A stretch of DNA of 9,638 nt from Verrucomicrobiota bacterium (GCA_003219995.1 QHRC01000128.1:1-9638); one strand, 5' to 3'; counted from the first letter of the stretch, positions 1 to 5,958 are shown. The notes: a model not told the origin generated them from the letters alone. Made by a program: numbers and translations.

Positions 1-633
1 CGTTTCCTGCGCCACGCGAAATGAAAACGCTCGGTCTTCCTTTCCATGCCACAGCCGCACCGGTACCTCGACATCTTCTAACCGGAAGCCCCACGGTTGC
101 GCGTAAATTTCCGCGTCGCTCATTACGCCTTTGGCCGAACCGCGCCAGGCGCGACGCTGACTTTCGAAGCAAGCCTCAAATGCCGCTGCATCGCATAGCG
201 CTGCTGCGTCACATGGCTGCAATAAAAATTTCAAGAGCAGCGGACGAAAACGAATTGGCGGACGGAGGCAAGCAACCGGTCGCGCCAGATAGAACAATGC
301 GCGGAGGAGCCGCGGATGCGACCGATAGAGCGCGAGCAGTAGACGATAAAGTTTTAGCAATCCGCTCTGCTCGCTTAGATCGACAATCGGCGGCCAATCG
401 ACTAATTTCCGGCCCGCTTGAAAAGCAGAGCCGCTGATGCCGGGCCGATCCGGAGAAATGATTCGAACACCGAGATCGCGTGCGGCGTGCTCGGTCAACT
501 CCGCCATTGTGCGCGAGCTCGGCCAGCCGTGGCAAAAAAACACAGGCACTCCTTTGGCATCGCCGTATTCGTCGCAGGCAATCTGCCCGCCGGATCGCAG
601 CGAAATTAATCGTGGTTGGCTCTTTTCTTTAAT
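1..633 (-). pseudogene. Alpha/beta-hydrolase fold protein, nucleophile segment missing, cut by left edge
   Basis: The frame is open from about 633 to the window edge (211 codons, no stop). It reads as an alpha/beta hydrolase: an N-terminal strand (SGGQIACDEYG), the oxyanion-loop motif FFCHGWPSSR, then SPDRPGISGS, a helical cap (LLKLYRLLLALYRSHPRLLR) and the acid-strand region (PVRLWHGKEDRAF). After VDWPPIV the frame jumps straight to DLSEQSG, which looks like cap sequence. Relatives have about 45-50 residues here, including the GxSxG nucleophile elbow, and no GxSxG occurs anywhere in the visible part. The frame has no ATG, GTG or TTG near its beginning. The only well-placed candidate is ATT at 633-631, nine bases after GAGGAG (648-643), with an in-frame TAG just upstream at 639-637. 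Missing catalysis plus a non-standard start suggest a decayed gene. A non-catalytic homologue or an assembly deletion is also possible. The fold is clear; the substrate is unknown. The catalytic His would lie beyond the edge. Confidence 0.7.
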
Positions 634-690
634 TTTCTAAATCTCCTCGACTAGGCGGACATTCTGCACGTTAATTTCGTATACCTTGGT

Positions 691-1092
691 ATGAAGGAAC
701 AATCACACGAGAGCGCAGGCAAAATTTCTCTGCATGGCAACGGGATGGGCGTGCCTTCACCGGATCAAGTGGAAAAGCGCGCTCGCGAGATCGCCATGAT
801 CGATGAGCGCAACCCCGACGAGTTTACCGACGCGGATTGGAACCAGGCGCGCCGCGAATTGATGGGGATTGCGCACCCGGGCCCTCCGGAGGAAACCGAG
901 CAGAACGCCGAAGTAACCGAAGAATGGAATGTCGTCGCTGGTTCTTCCGGACATCGCGCGCCGCGGCCCGGTGTTGAAGAAGAAGAAACATTAGGTGAGC
1001 AACTCGTCACGGGCGGACTTGAGGAAGCGGCGCACGATCAAATGCTCGAGGCCCGCAAAGAAGAACTCGAACAGGAAGGCGGAATTACTTGA
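691..1092 (+). CDS. Small acidic hydrophilic protein of unknown function
   Basis: This 133-residue protein is rich in Glu and has no signal peptide, membrane segment or cysteine. The middle (about residues 23-60) looks like a compact helical module with the pattern PSPDQVEKRAREIA...DADWNQARREL, loosely reminiscent of the short DUF2934-type module. The C-terminal 40 residues are strongly charged and probably helical (EEEETLGEQL, EARKEELEQE). I do not recognise a catalytic motif. The ATG at 691 has no clear ribosome binding site. A second in-frame ATG at 745 is possible, but codon use looks coding from 691. The stop (TGA, 1090-1092) overlaps the TTG start of egtB by 4 bases, and the end of this gene carries the egtB ribosome binding site. 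It is therefore probably co-transcribed and translationally coupled with the ergothioneine genes. A role in that pathway is only a guess from position. Confidence 0.75.
   Translation: MKEQSHESAGKISLHGNGMGVPSPDQVEKRAREIAMIDERNPDEFTDADWNQARRELMGIAHPGPPEETEQNAEVTEEWNVVAGSSGHRAPRPGVEEEETLGEQLVTGGLEEAAHDQMLEARKEELEQEGGIT
1073..1082 (+). promoter_or_regulatory. Ribosome binding site that fixes the TTG start of egtB
   Basis: The purine-rich AGGAAGGCGG lies 6-9 bases ahead of TTG at 1089-1091. No ATG occurs in the egtB frame until codon 57, inside the conserved DinB-like domain, so this site and the TTG are the best explanation of the start. The site lies inside the last codons of the upstream small gene, which favours coupled translation. 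Confidence 0.6.
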
Positions 1093-2444
1093 GTTCAACT
1101 GCGGCCGCAACGGTCGACGAGAGAGCGGCTGCGCCGGCGCACTCGCGCGGCATTCCGTCGCGCGCCGAGCAACTTCTCGTGCGTTTCCACGAGGTCCGGA
1201 ATTTCACTACGCGACTTTGCGAGAGTCTCGCGCCGGAAGATTACGTCGTGCAATCGATGCCTGACGTTAGCCCGACGAAATGGCACCTCGCTCATACGAC
1301 CTGGTTTTTCGAGACGTTCATTTTGAAAAAGTGGGTCGCCTCTTATCGCCCAGATGTCCCGCAATATGCCTATCTTTTTAATTCCTATTACAATGCCGCC
1401 GGAGATATGCACCGCCGCGATCTGCGCGGCCTGATCTCGCGCCCGACCGTTGATGAAACACATCGCTATCGTTCATCCGTCGATTCGGACATCGACGACC
1501 TCATTTCGCGCGCAGATGAGAAACTTTTTGCCGAGATCGAGCCGGTCGTGGTTCTCGGCATCCATCACGAACAACAACATCAGGAGCTGCTCATCACCGA
1601 TATCAAGCATGTCTTTGCGCAAAACCCGCTCTACCCGGTTTTTCGCGAGCGTAAGGTTCGTCCTGAGCAGGGTCGAAGGAGTGGTATCGTTTCGCCCGAC
1701 ACTGCGCCGATAAGCTTCATCGACTTTGAAGAAACAATCGCCCAGATCGGTCACGACGGCTCCGGCTTTTCCTACGACAATGAAAGTCCGGGTCATCGCG
1801 CGCTTGTTCCGGCTTTCTCCCTGGCAAGCCGACCGGTGACGAACGGAGAATATCTCGAATTTATCGATGCCGGTGGTTACACACGCTCGGAGTTTTGGCT
1901 CTCGCTGGGCTGGATGACGGTGAACGAACAACGCTGGCAGGCGCCGCTTTACTGGATCAAGCGCGACGGCGCGTGGTGGAATTTTACACTCTCAGGTCTT
2001 CACCCCGTTGATAAGTCGCAACCGGTCACGCACATCAGTTATTTTGAAGCAGACGCATTTGCCAATTGGAGCGGCGCACGCTTGCCGACTGAATTCGAAT
2101 GGGAACGCGCCGCCGCGAAGGTCGAGATCGATGGAAATTTCGTCGAAGGCGAAACATTTCATCCTCAGCCCGGTCGATCTTCCGGGCAGGATCGGCATCT
2201 TGCGCAAATGTTTGGCGACGTTTGGGAATGGACCCGCAGCGCTTATTCCCCCTATCCCGGTTATCGCGCCGCGTCGGGGGCGCTCGGTGAGTACAACGGC
2301 AAATTCATGTGCAACCAATACGTCCTGCGCGGCGGTTCCTGTGCCACGTCGCGCAGCCACATTCGCCGCACCTATCGCAACTTTTTTCCGCCTGATAAAC
2401 GCTGGCAATTCACAGGCATTCGGCTCGCCCGCGATCCTTCATGA
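1089..2444 (+). CDS. egtB: Ergothioneine biosynthesis protein EgtB (hercynine sulfoxide synthase)
   Basis: EgtB is a non-haem iron enzyme that uses O2 to join hercynine to a cysteine-type thiol as a sulfoxide, the sulfur-insertion step of ergothioneine synthesis. The protein has 451 residues, normal for the family. Residues 25-180 are the DinB-like iron domain: KWHLAHTTWFFE (His69 is the likely first ligand) and HHEQQHQELL (His160 and His164 are the likely other two). Residues 215-448 are the formylglycine-generating-enzyme/C-type-lectin-like domain: GHDGSGFSYDNESPGH, RLPTEFEWERAA, GDVWEWTRSAY, LRGGSCATSRSHIR and the terminal TGIRLAR. Translation probably starts at TTG 1089, overlapping the upstream stop. 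The end overlaps egtD by ATGA. The linker at about residues 189-200 (RKVRPEQGRRSG) is encoded by a dispersed repeat. Whether the thiol donor is cysteine or gamma-glutamylcysteine cannot be read from this window; no egtA or egtC is present. It is probably cytoplasmic. Confidence 0.95.
   Translation: MSSTAAATVDERAAAPAHSRGIPSRAEQLLVRFHEVRNFTTRLCESLAPEDYVVQSMPDVSPTKWHLAHTTWFFETFILKKWVASYRPDVPQYAYLFNSYYNAAGDMHRRDLRGLISRPTVDETHRYRSSVDSDIDDLISRADEKLFAEIEPVVVLGIHHEQQHQELLITDIKHVFAQNPLYPVFRERKVRPEQGRRSGIVSPDTAPISFIDFEETIAQIGHDGSGFSYDNESPGHRALVPAFSLASRPVTNGEYLEFIDAGGYTRSEFWLSLGWMTVNEQRWQAPLYWIKRDGAWWNFTLSGLHPVDKSQPVTHISYFEADAFANWSGARLPTEFEWERAAAKVEIDGNFVEGETFHPQPGRSSGQDRHLAQMFGDVWEWTRSAYSPYPGYRAASGALGEYNGKFMCNQYVLRGGSCATSRSHIRRTYRNFFPPDKRWQFTGIRLARDPS
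1661..1680 (+). repeat. Dispersed CTGAGCnnnGTCGAAG repeat inside egtB
   Basis: The core TCCTGAGCAGGGTCGAAGGA matches 15 of 20 positions with a second copy at 3537-3556. Its ends, TCCT and AGGA, can pair. It lies in frame in the linker between the two EgtB domains and encodes about VRPEQGRRSG, which does not resemble the flanking protein. From memory, similar sequences are scattered through genomes of soil bacteria. Confidence 0.6.
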
Positions 2445-3415
2445 ACTACGAGCCTGCCCGGCTCGCCGTGCTCGATCTCGAGCCAGCGAAATCGGAATTT
2501 TTGTCAGAAACAATCTCCGGCCTGTCGCGCATGCCGCGCACCCTGCCGTGCAAATATTTTTACGACGAGCGCGGCGCGGCGTTGTTTCAAAACATCTGCG
2601 ACCTCCCGGAATATTACATTACCCGAACCGAGACCGCGATTCTCCGGCTTTACGCTCACGAAATGGCACAATGCATCGGCGCGCGTTGCGAGCTGATTGG
2701 TCTTGGCACCGGGGCCGGGACAAAGACGCGCATTCTCCTCGAAGAGTTGGAGGCGCCGGCCGTTTACATCCCGATCGACATTTCGAAGCAGCAACTGCGG
2801 CAGTCCACCGCGCAATTTCATCAGCTATTTCCGCAATTGGAAATTCTCCCGCTTTGCACCGATTATTTGCAGCCGTTTGATCTGCCCTCCCCGGTTCGAG
2901 CATCGGCCCACAAGATTGTTTATTTTCCCGGATCGACCATCGGCAATTTCGAGCCGCAGCAAGCGACGGAGTTTTTGGGCCGGATTATCGATCTTTGCGA
3001 TAAAGACGGTGGACTTTTCATCGGCGTCGATTTGCAAAAAGATCCTGCTGTTCTCGAGCGCGCTTACAACGACAGTCGGGGCGTGACTGCGCGATTTAAC
3101 TTGAACTTGCTCAGGCGCGCCAACCACGAGCTTCAAGCGGATTTTGATTTGGAGCGGTGGCGCCATCGCGCCACTTACAATTCAGCCGCCGGCCGAATCG
3201 AGATGTATCTCATCAGCCAGATCGATCAGACTGTTCACATCGCCAATCATGAATTTCGTTTTCGCTCCGGCGAAAAAATCATCACAGAATTTTCTTACAA
3301 ATACACTCCGGAAGGTTTCACGGCACTCGCCCGCGACGCTGGATTCGAGTTTGCCCGAATATGGACGGATGAGGCGCGCTTGTTTGGCGTTTTCTATTTC
3401 ACGGTGAAACTGTAG
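2441..3415 (+). CDS. egtD: L-histidine N-alpha-methyltransferase EgtD
   Basis: EgtD uses three S-adenosylmethionine to convert histidine to hercynine (N,N,N-trimethylhistidine), the first committed step of ergothioneine synthesis. The 324 residues match the usual length of about 320. Visible landmarks are KYFYDERGAALFQNICDLPE (38-57) followed by YYITRTE, the SAM-binding loop GLGTGAGTKTR (87-97), FPGSTIGNFEP (162-172, with Asn169 in the histidine site), GVDLQKD (195-201), AYNDSRGVTARFNLNLLRR (208-226, with Tyr209) and EKIITEFSYKY (278-288, with Glu283). By alignment from memory, Asn169, Tyr209 and Glu283 correspond to Asn166, Tyr206 and Glu282 of the mycobacterial enzyme. Where relatives usually have TENSYKY, this one has TEFSYKY. 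The ATG at 2441 overlaps the egtB stop (ATGA), so the two are probably translated together. The TAG stop lies within the GTAG end of the following repeat. Confidence 0.95.
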   Translation: MNYEPARLAVLDLEPAKSEFLSETISGLSRMPRTLPCKYFYDERGAALFQNICDLPEYYITRTETAILRLYAHEMAQCIGARCELIGLGTGAGTKTRILLEELEAPAVYIPIDISKQQLRQSTAQFHQLFPQLEILPLCTDYLQPFDLPSPVRASAHKIVYFPGSTIGNFEPQQATEFLGRIIDLCDKDGGLFIGVDLQKDPAVLERAYNDSRGVTARFNLNLLRRANHELQADFDLERWRHRATYNSAAGRIEMYLISQIDQTVHIANHEFRFRSGEKIITEFSYKYTPEGFTALARDAGFEFARIWTDEARLFGVFYFTVKL

Positions 3416-3491
3416 CCGCCGCCCTCCGAGCGGCGCGACGCGTGTCTCGCTTGGCACTTGCGCGTCGCGCTTTGCCGAGCGAAGCGACTAC
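3412..3491 (+). repeat. GTAG...CTAC palindromic repeat after egtD
   Basis: This 80-bp imperfect inverted repeat begins GTAGCCGC and ends with the related GCGACTAC. Inside it, GCGCGACGCG (3433-3442) is perfectly complementary to CGCGTCGCGC (3461-3470), giving a 10-bp stem with an 18-base loop. The left end contains the egtD stop codon (TAG 3413-3415). It could act as an RNA hairpin between egtBD and the transporter genes, for example for termination or mRNA end protection. It lacks the T-run of a classic terminator. Confidence 0.7.
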
Positions 3492-3536
3492 AAAGAAATG
3501 AGCGGCCTGGTTCAACTTGTCGATGTTGTTTTGTCA

Positions 3537-3556
3537 TGCTGAGCGAAGTCGAAGCA
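3537..3556 (+). repeat. Second copy of the CTGAGCnnnGTCGAAG repeat, ahead of the ABC ATPase
   Basis: The core TGCTGAGCGAAGTCGAAGCA lies 12 bases before the preferred ATPase start. Compared with the copy in egtB, position 2 has changed C to G and position 19 has changed G to C. The end pairing is therefore kept (TCCT/AGGA there, TGCT/AGCA here), which suggests that hairpin structure matters. The repeat also contributes an in-frame ATG at 3536, which could serve as an alternative start. Confidence 0.6.
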
Positions 3557-3568
3557 TCTCCCGATTTT

Positions 3569-4312
3569 ATGGACTCGCTTGTTCAACTCGCTAGCATCCA
3601 AAAAAACTTCGGCGACGCGAAGGCGCTTCAGCCTACTAATCTCGCGATCGAGCGCGGCAAAACCACCGTTTTGATTGGCCCAAGCGGTTGCGGTAAATCG
3701 ACGCTGCTCCGGATCATCATCCGCCTGATTGAGCCTGACGCCGGCACAGTTGACTTTAATGGCGCACCGATCACGCCCAACAACATCGACAGGTTGCGCC
3801 GCCGCATCGGTTACGTCATTCAGGAAGGCGGTTTATTTCCTCATCTTACCGCCCGCGCAAATGTTCTCTTGATGGCGCGTCATCTTGGAAAAGCCGCTCC
3901 CGAAATGCGCGAACGGCTTTCGGAATTATGCGAGCTGACAAGGCTATCTGAAAATCTGCTCGCCCGATACCCAGTCGAACTCTCCGGCGGCCAGCGTCAG
4001 CGCGTCAGTTTAATGCGAGCTTTGATGCTATCGCCCGAGCTACTGCTTCTCGATGAGCCGCTCGGCGCGCTCGATCCGCTGGTGCGCGCTTCTTTGCAAA
4101 AAGATCTGAAGGAAATTTTCGCGCGTTTGCAGCAAACGGCACTTCTGGTCACACATGATCTGGCGGAGGCGGCCTATCTCGGTCACAAAATCGTACTCAT
4201 GAACGGAGGCCGAATTGTTCAGCAAGGTTCGATCGTCGATCTTCGCGAAAAACCAGCCGACGCTTTCGTTTCAGAATTTCTCAACGCGCAACGAAGGCTC
4301 GCCCTTGCATGA
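3569..4312 (+). CDS. ABC importer ATPase, osmoprotectant/betaine class (possible EgtV-type)
   Basis: This 247-residue ATPase would power the import system encoded with the next gene. All nucleotide-binding motifs are intact: Walker A GPSGCGKST (37-45), Q-loop Gln85 in YVIQEGGLFPHLT, signature LSGGQ (138-142), Walker B LLLLDEP (158-164), D-loop ALDP and H-loop His196. The sequence style (RRRIGYVIQEGGLFPHLTARANV) is that of the ProV/OpuCA/YehX group, but it lacks the C-terminal CBS domains found in the longer osmosensing members. I chose ATG 3569 because it gives the N-terminus typical of the family. The frame extends upstream to GTG/ATG codons at 3458 and 3536, but that part is repeat-derived sequence. 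The stop overlaps the next gene by ATGA. Relatives include the ergothioneine importer ATPase EgtV and choline/glycine betaine importers; sequence alone does not tell them apart. It acts at the inner face of the cytoplasmic membrane. Confidence 0.9.
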   Translation: MDSLVQLASIQKNFGDAKALQPTNLAIERGKTTVLIGPSGCGKSTLLRIIIRLIEPDAGTVDFNGAPITPNNIDRLRRRIGYVIQEGGLFPHLTARANVLLMARHLGKAAPEMRERLSELCELTRLSENLLARYPVELSGGQRQRVSLMRALMLSPELLLLDEPLGALDPLVRASLQKDLKEIFARLQQTALLVTHDLAEAAYLGHKIVLMNGGRIVQQGSIVDLREKPADAFVSEFLNAQRRLALA

Positions 4313-5841
4313 AATCGTTCTTCGCGCGGAACCTCTTGGTAGGGCGAGACTCTGTCGAGCCGTCGAATTTTTGTAGGGGAAGCCGTTGGCTTCCCAGGGA
4401 CGACAGCGTCGCCCCCTACAGGAGCTTCGCTCTAGCGATCCTGTTTTTTTTCGTAAGCGCGTTGTCCGTAAACGCGCAGCCGGTTACGATCGGCTCAAAA
4501 AAATTTACTGAATCTTATGTGCTCGGCGAAATCGCCAGTCGTGCTTTGAACGAAGCAGGAATTGCCACGGAACATCGCCAAGGTATGGGCGGCACGATCA
4601 TTCTTTGGGAAGCATTGCGCGGCGCGCAAATTGACGCCTATCCGGAATACACCGGCACGATCGCTCAGCAGATTTTGAAAACAGACCGTCGATTGTCGAT
4701 CCAGGAGATTCGCGACTTACTCGCGAAGTTCAGCATTGGAATCACCGAGCCGCTTGGGTTTAACAACACCTATGCGCTGGTCATGCGGCGCGAGGAATCG
4801 CAACGGCTCGCGCTGCGCACGATCAGCGATTTGCAAAAACATCAGGAACTAAAATTTGGGCTCACCCACGAATTCCTGGATCGACAGGATGGATGGCAGC
4901 CGCTGCGTGAGCGTTACCAGCTTCCTCAACAGAACGTCATCGGGATCGATCACGCCTTGGGCTACGCGGCCCTGGCCAAGGGCTCGATTGACGTCAAAGA
5001 CGCCTATTCAACCGACGCGAAAATCGGCGAGAACAATCTGGTTGTCCTGGAAGATGACCGCCAATTTTTCCCGCGCTACGACGCCGTGTTTTTGTTTCGT
5101 CTCGCCTTGCCAACATCGATAGTCGCCGTTTTGCACAAACTCGAAGGCACACTGGATGAAGCCCGCATGATCCGGCTGAACGCTGAAGCCGAACGCACGA
5201 AAAATTACACGAGAGCGGCGAGTTTATATTTTGACGGCGGCGTTACATCGACAATCCCTGCGGGCGAAAATTTCTCACGCAAACTTGCGCGCTGGACACT
5301 GCGTCATCTCCAGCTCGCCGGCATCTCTTTGCTTCTATCGGTCATCGTCGGTGTTCCGCTCGGGATTCTCGCCAGTCGGGGCGGCGCGATTGGTCACGCC
5401 ATTCTCGGCTTCGCCAGCGTCGTGCAAACAATTCCATCGCTCGCCCTGCTTGCTCTCCTTGTTCCATTGCCGTTTTTTGGAATCAGTGTGCGCACCGCCA
5501 TCGCGGCGCTTTTTCTTTACGGACTTCTTCCAATTGTTCGCAACACCGCCTCCGGCCTGCAGGACATCGCGCAACCGATCCGCGATTCCGCGATCGCGCT
5601 CGGGCTCGAGCCACTGGCGCAACTTAGAAAAATTTATTTGCCGATGGCGTCGCGCTCGATCCTTTCCGGAATCAAAACCAGCGCTGTGATTCTGGGTGAG
5701 CCGATTTTGAGCGGATTGAACTTGAACGATCACGCGACGATTTTACAGGGCGCAATTCCGGCGGCGCTTCTGGCACTGCTTGTGCAAACGGTTTTCGACT
5801 TGCTCGACCGCGCTTTGATCCCAAAAGGTCTGCGACTGTAA
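4309..5841 (+). CDS. Fused substrate-binding protein and permease of a betaine-class ABC importer (possible EgtU-type)
   Basis: This 510-residue protein combines two importer subunits. Residues 1-56 are an unusually long signal peptide: a charged start (MKSFFARNLL), about 28 repeat-encoded residues, a hydrophobic core (FALAILFFFVSALSV) and a likely cleavage site NA|QP. Residues 57-310 are an OpuAC/OsmX-type binding domain: IGSKKFTESYVLGE, QGMGGTIILWEALRG, YPEYTGT (111-117), FNNTYALVMR, DAYSTDAKIGENN and FPRYDAVFLFR. Residues 325-510 are the permease domain, with TM segments near 335-357, 362-390 and 395-412 and the EAA loop DSAIALGLEPLAQLRKIYLP (426-445). After GIKTSAVI the sequence goes directly to LGEPILSGL; about 15 conserved residues (a helix ending IGAGG in relatives) seem to be missing. 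The domain order (binding domain first) is the reverse of OpuABC and of Helicobacter and pneumococcal EgtU, where the permease comes first. The substrate could be ergothioneine, hercynine, glycine betaine or choline; the neighbouring egtBD favours the first two. Confidence 0.88.
   Translation: MKSFFARNLLVGRDSVEPSNFCRGSRWLPRDDSVAPYRSFALAILFFFVSALSVNAQPVTIGSKKFTESYVLGEIASRALNEAGIATEHRQGMGGTIILWEALRGAQIDAYPEYTGTIAQQILKTDRRLSIQEIRDLLAKFSIGITEPLGFNNTYALVMRREESQRLALRTISDLQKHQELKFGLTHEFLDRQDGWQPLRERYQLPQQNVIGIDHALGYAALAKGSIDVKDAYSTDAKIGENNLVVLEDDRQFFPRYDAVFLFRLALPTSIVAVLHKLEGTLDEARMIRLNAEAERTKNYTRAASLYFDGGVTSTIPAGENFSRKLARWTLRHLQLAGISLLLSVIVGVPLGILASRGGAIGHAILGFASVVQTIPSLALLALLVPLPFFGISVRTAIAALFLYGLLPIVRNTASGLQDIAQPIRDSAIALGLEPLAQLRKIYLPMASRSILSGIKTSAVILGEPILSGLNLNDHATILQGAIPAALLALLVQTVFDLLDRALIPKGLRL
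4339..4361 (+). repeat. Repeat encoding GRDSVEP within the transporter signal peptide
   Basis: The segment begins GTAGGGCGAGAC and ends TCTGTCGAGCC. It forms an imperfect palindrome with GAC/GTC around a TCT loop and GGC/GCC at the outer ends. In frame it encodes about VGRDSVEP, a peptide I associate from memory with spurious or repeat-derived sequence in Verrucomicrobiota. It lies between the basic and hydrophobic parts of the signal peptide. Confidence 0.5.
4373..4419 (+). repeat. GTAGGGG...CCCCTAC double-hairpin repeat within coding sequence
   Basis: The outer ends GTAGGGG (4373-4379) and CCCCTAC (4413-4419) are perfectly complementary. Inside are two 3-base-loop hairpins: GGGAAGCC-GTT-GGCTTCCC (4377-4395) and GGGACGAC-AGC-GTCGCCCC (4397-4415, one mismatch). 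The layout is the same as the repeat at 8709-8760. It is read through in frame as part of the extended signal peptide. Confidence 0.7.
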
Positions 5842-5848
5842 ATCCTAC

Positions 5849-5904
5849 GAGGGACACCCGCTGTCGTGTCCCTAGCACCAAGGCGCCGACAGCGCGGTGC
5901 CCTC
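5849..5904 (+). repeat. Intergenic double-hairpin repeat after the transporter fusion
   Basis: The segment starts GAGGG and ends CCCTC. One stem pairs AGGGACAC (5850-5857) with GTGTCCCT (5866-5873). A second pairs GGCGCC (5882-5887) with GGTGCC (5896-5901), with one G-T pair. The two loops, CCGCTGTC and GACAGCGC, are themselves nearly complementary, so the whole element is also an imperfect inverted repeat. It begins 8 bases after the transporter stop and may end that transcript, although there is no T-run directly after it. Confidence 0.65.
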
Positions 5905-5922
5905 CACTCGCGTTTTTTGGTT

Positions 5923-5941
5923 CGCAAGTTCGAAACTTGCG
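5923..5941 (+). repeat. Perfect palindrome CGCAAGTT-CGA-AACTTGCG
   Basis: This 8-bp perfect stem with a 3-base loop lies 17 bases before the dehydrogenase start. Its reverse strand reads QVSNLR in one frame, which I recognise as a common repeat-derived peptide in Verrucomicrobiota and Planctomycetota annotation. A T-run (5913-5918) precedes it, so on the - strand it would be a hairpin followed shortly by A-rich RNA, and on the + strand it has no terminator tail. It is best treated as a dispersed repeat in the leader of the next gene. Confidence 0.6.
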
Positions 5942-5958
5942 CCACAGTAAGATCGACA

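Noticed and set aside
21..437. Long + strand open frame across the hydrolase region
   Set aside because: The - strand frame here gives a recognisable alpha/beta-hydrolase sequence. The + strand product is Arg/Ala-rich with no family features, so it is a shadow.
681..692. Short palindrome ATACC-TT-GGTAT over the start of the small acidic gene
   Set aside because: A 5-bp arm is too short to claim an operator. It is a single copy with no supporting promoter elements.
2008..2880. A 290-codon + strand frame spanning the end of egtB and the start of egtD
   Set aside because: It overlaps two well-identified genes in another frame, and its product is low-complexity and Arg/Ala-rich. It is a shadow of GC-rich coding DNA.
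3458..3568. N-terminal extension of the ABC ATPase from GTG 3458
   Set aside because: The extra residues are encoded by repeat sequence and do not resemble family members. ATG 3569 gives the normal N-terminus, although ATG 3536 cannot be excluded.
3412..5941. CRISPR array
   Set aside because: The repeats are of several different types, irregularly spaced, partly inside coding sequence, and without unique spacers of regular length. No cas genes are present.
5849..5941. Classic intrinsic terminator after the transporter fusion
   Set aside because: Strong hairpins are present, but no T-run follows them on the + strand, so I list them as repeats and not as a terminator.
5866..5958. N-terminal extension of the dehydrogenase from 5866
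   Set aside because: It is encoded by the intergenic hairpin repeats. The family N-terminus begins at ATG 5959.
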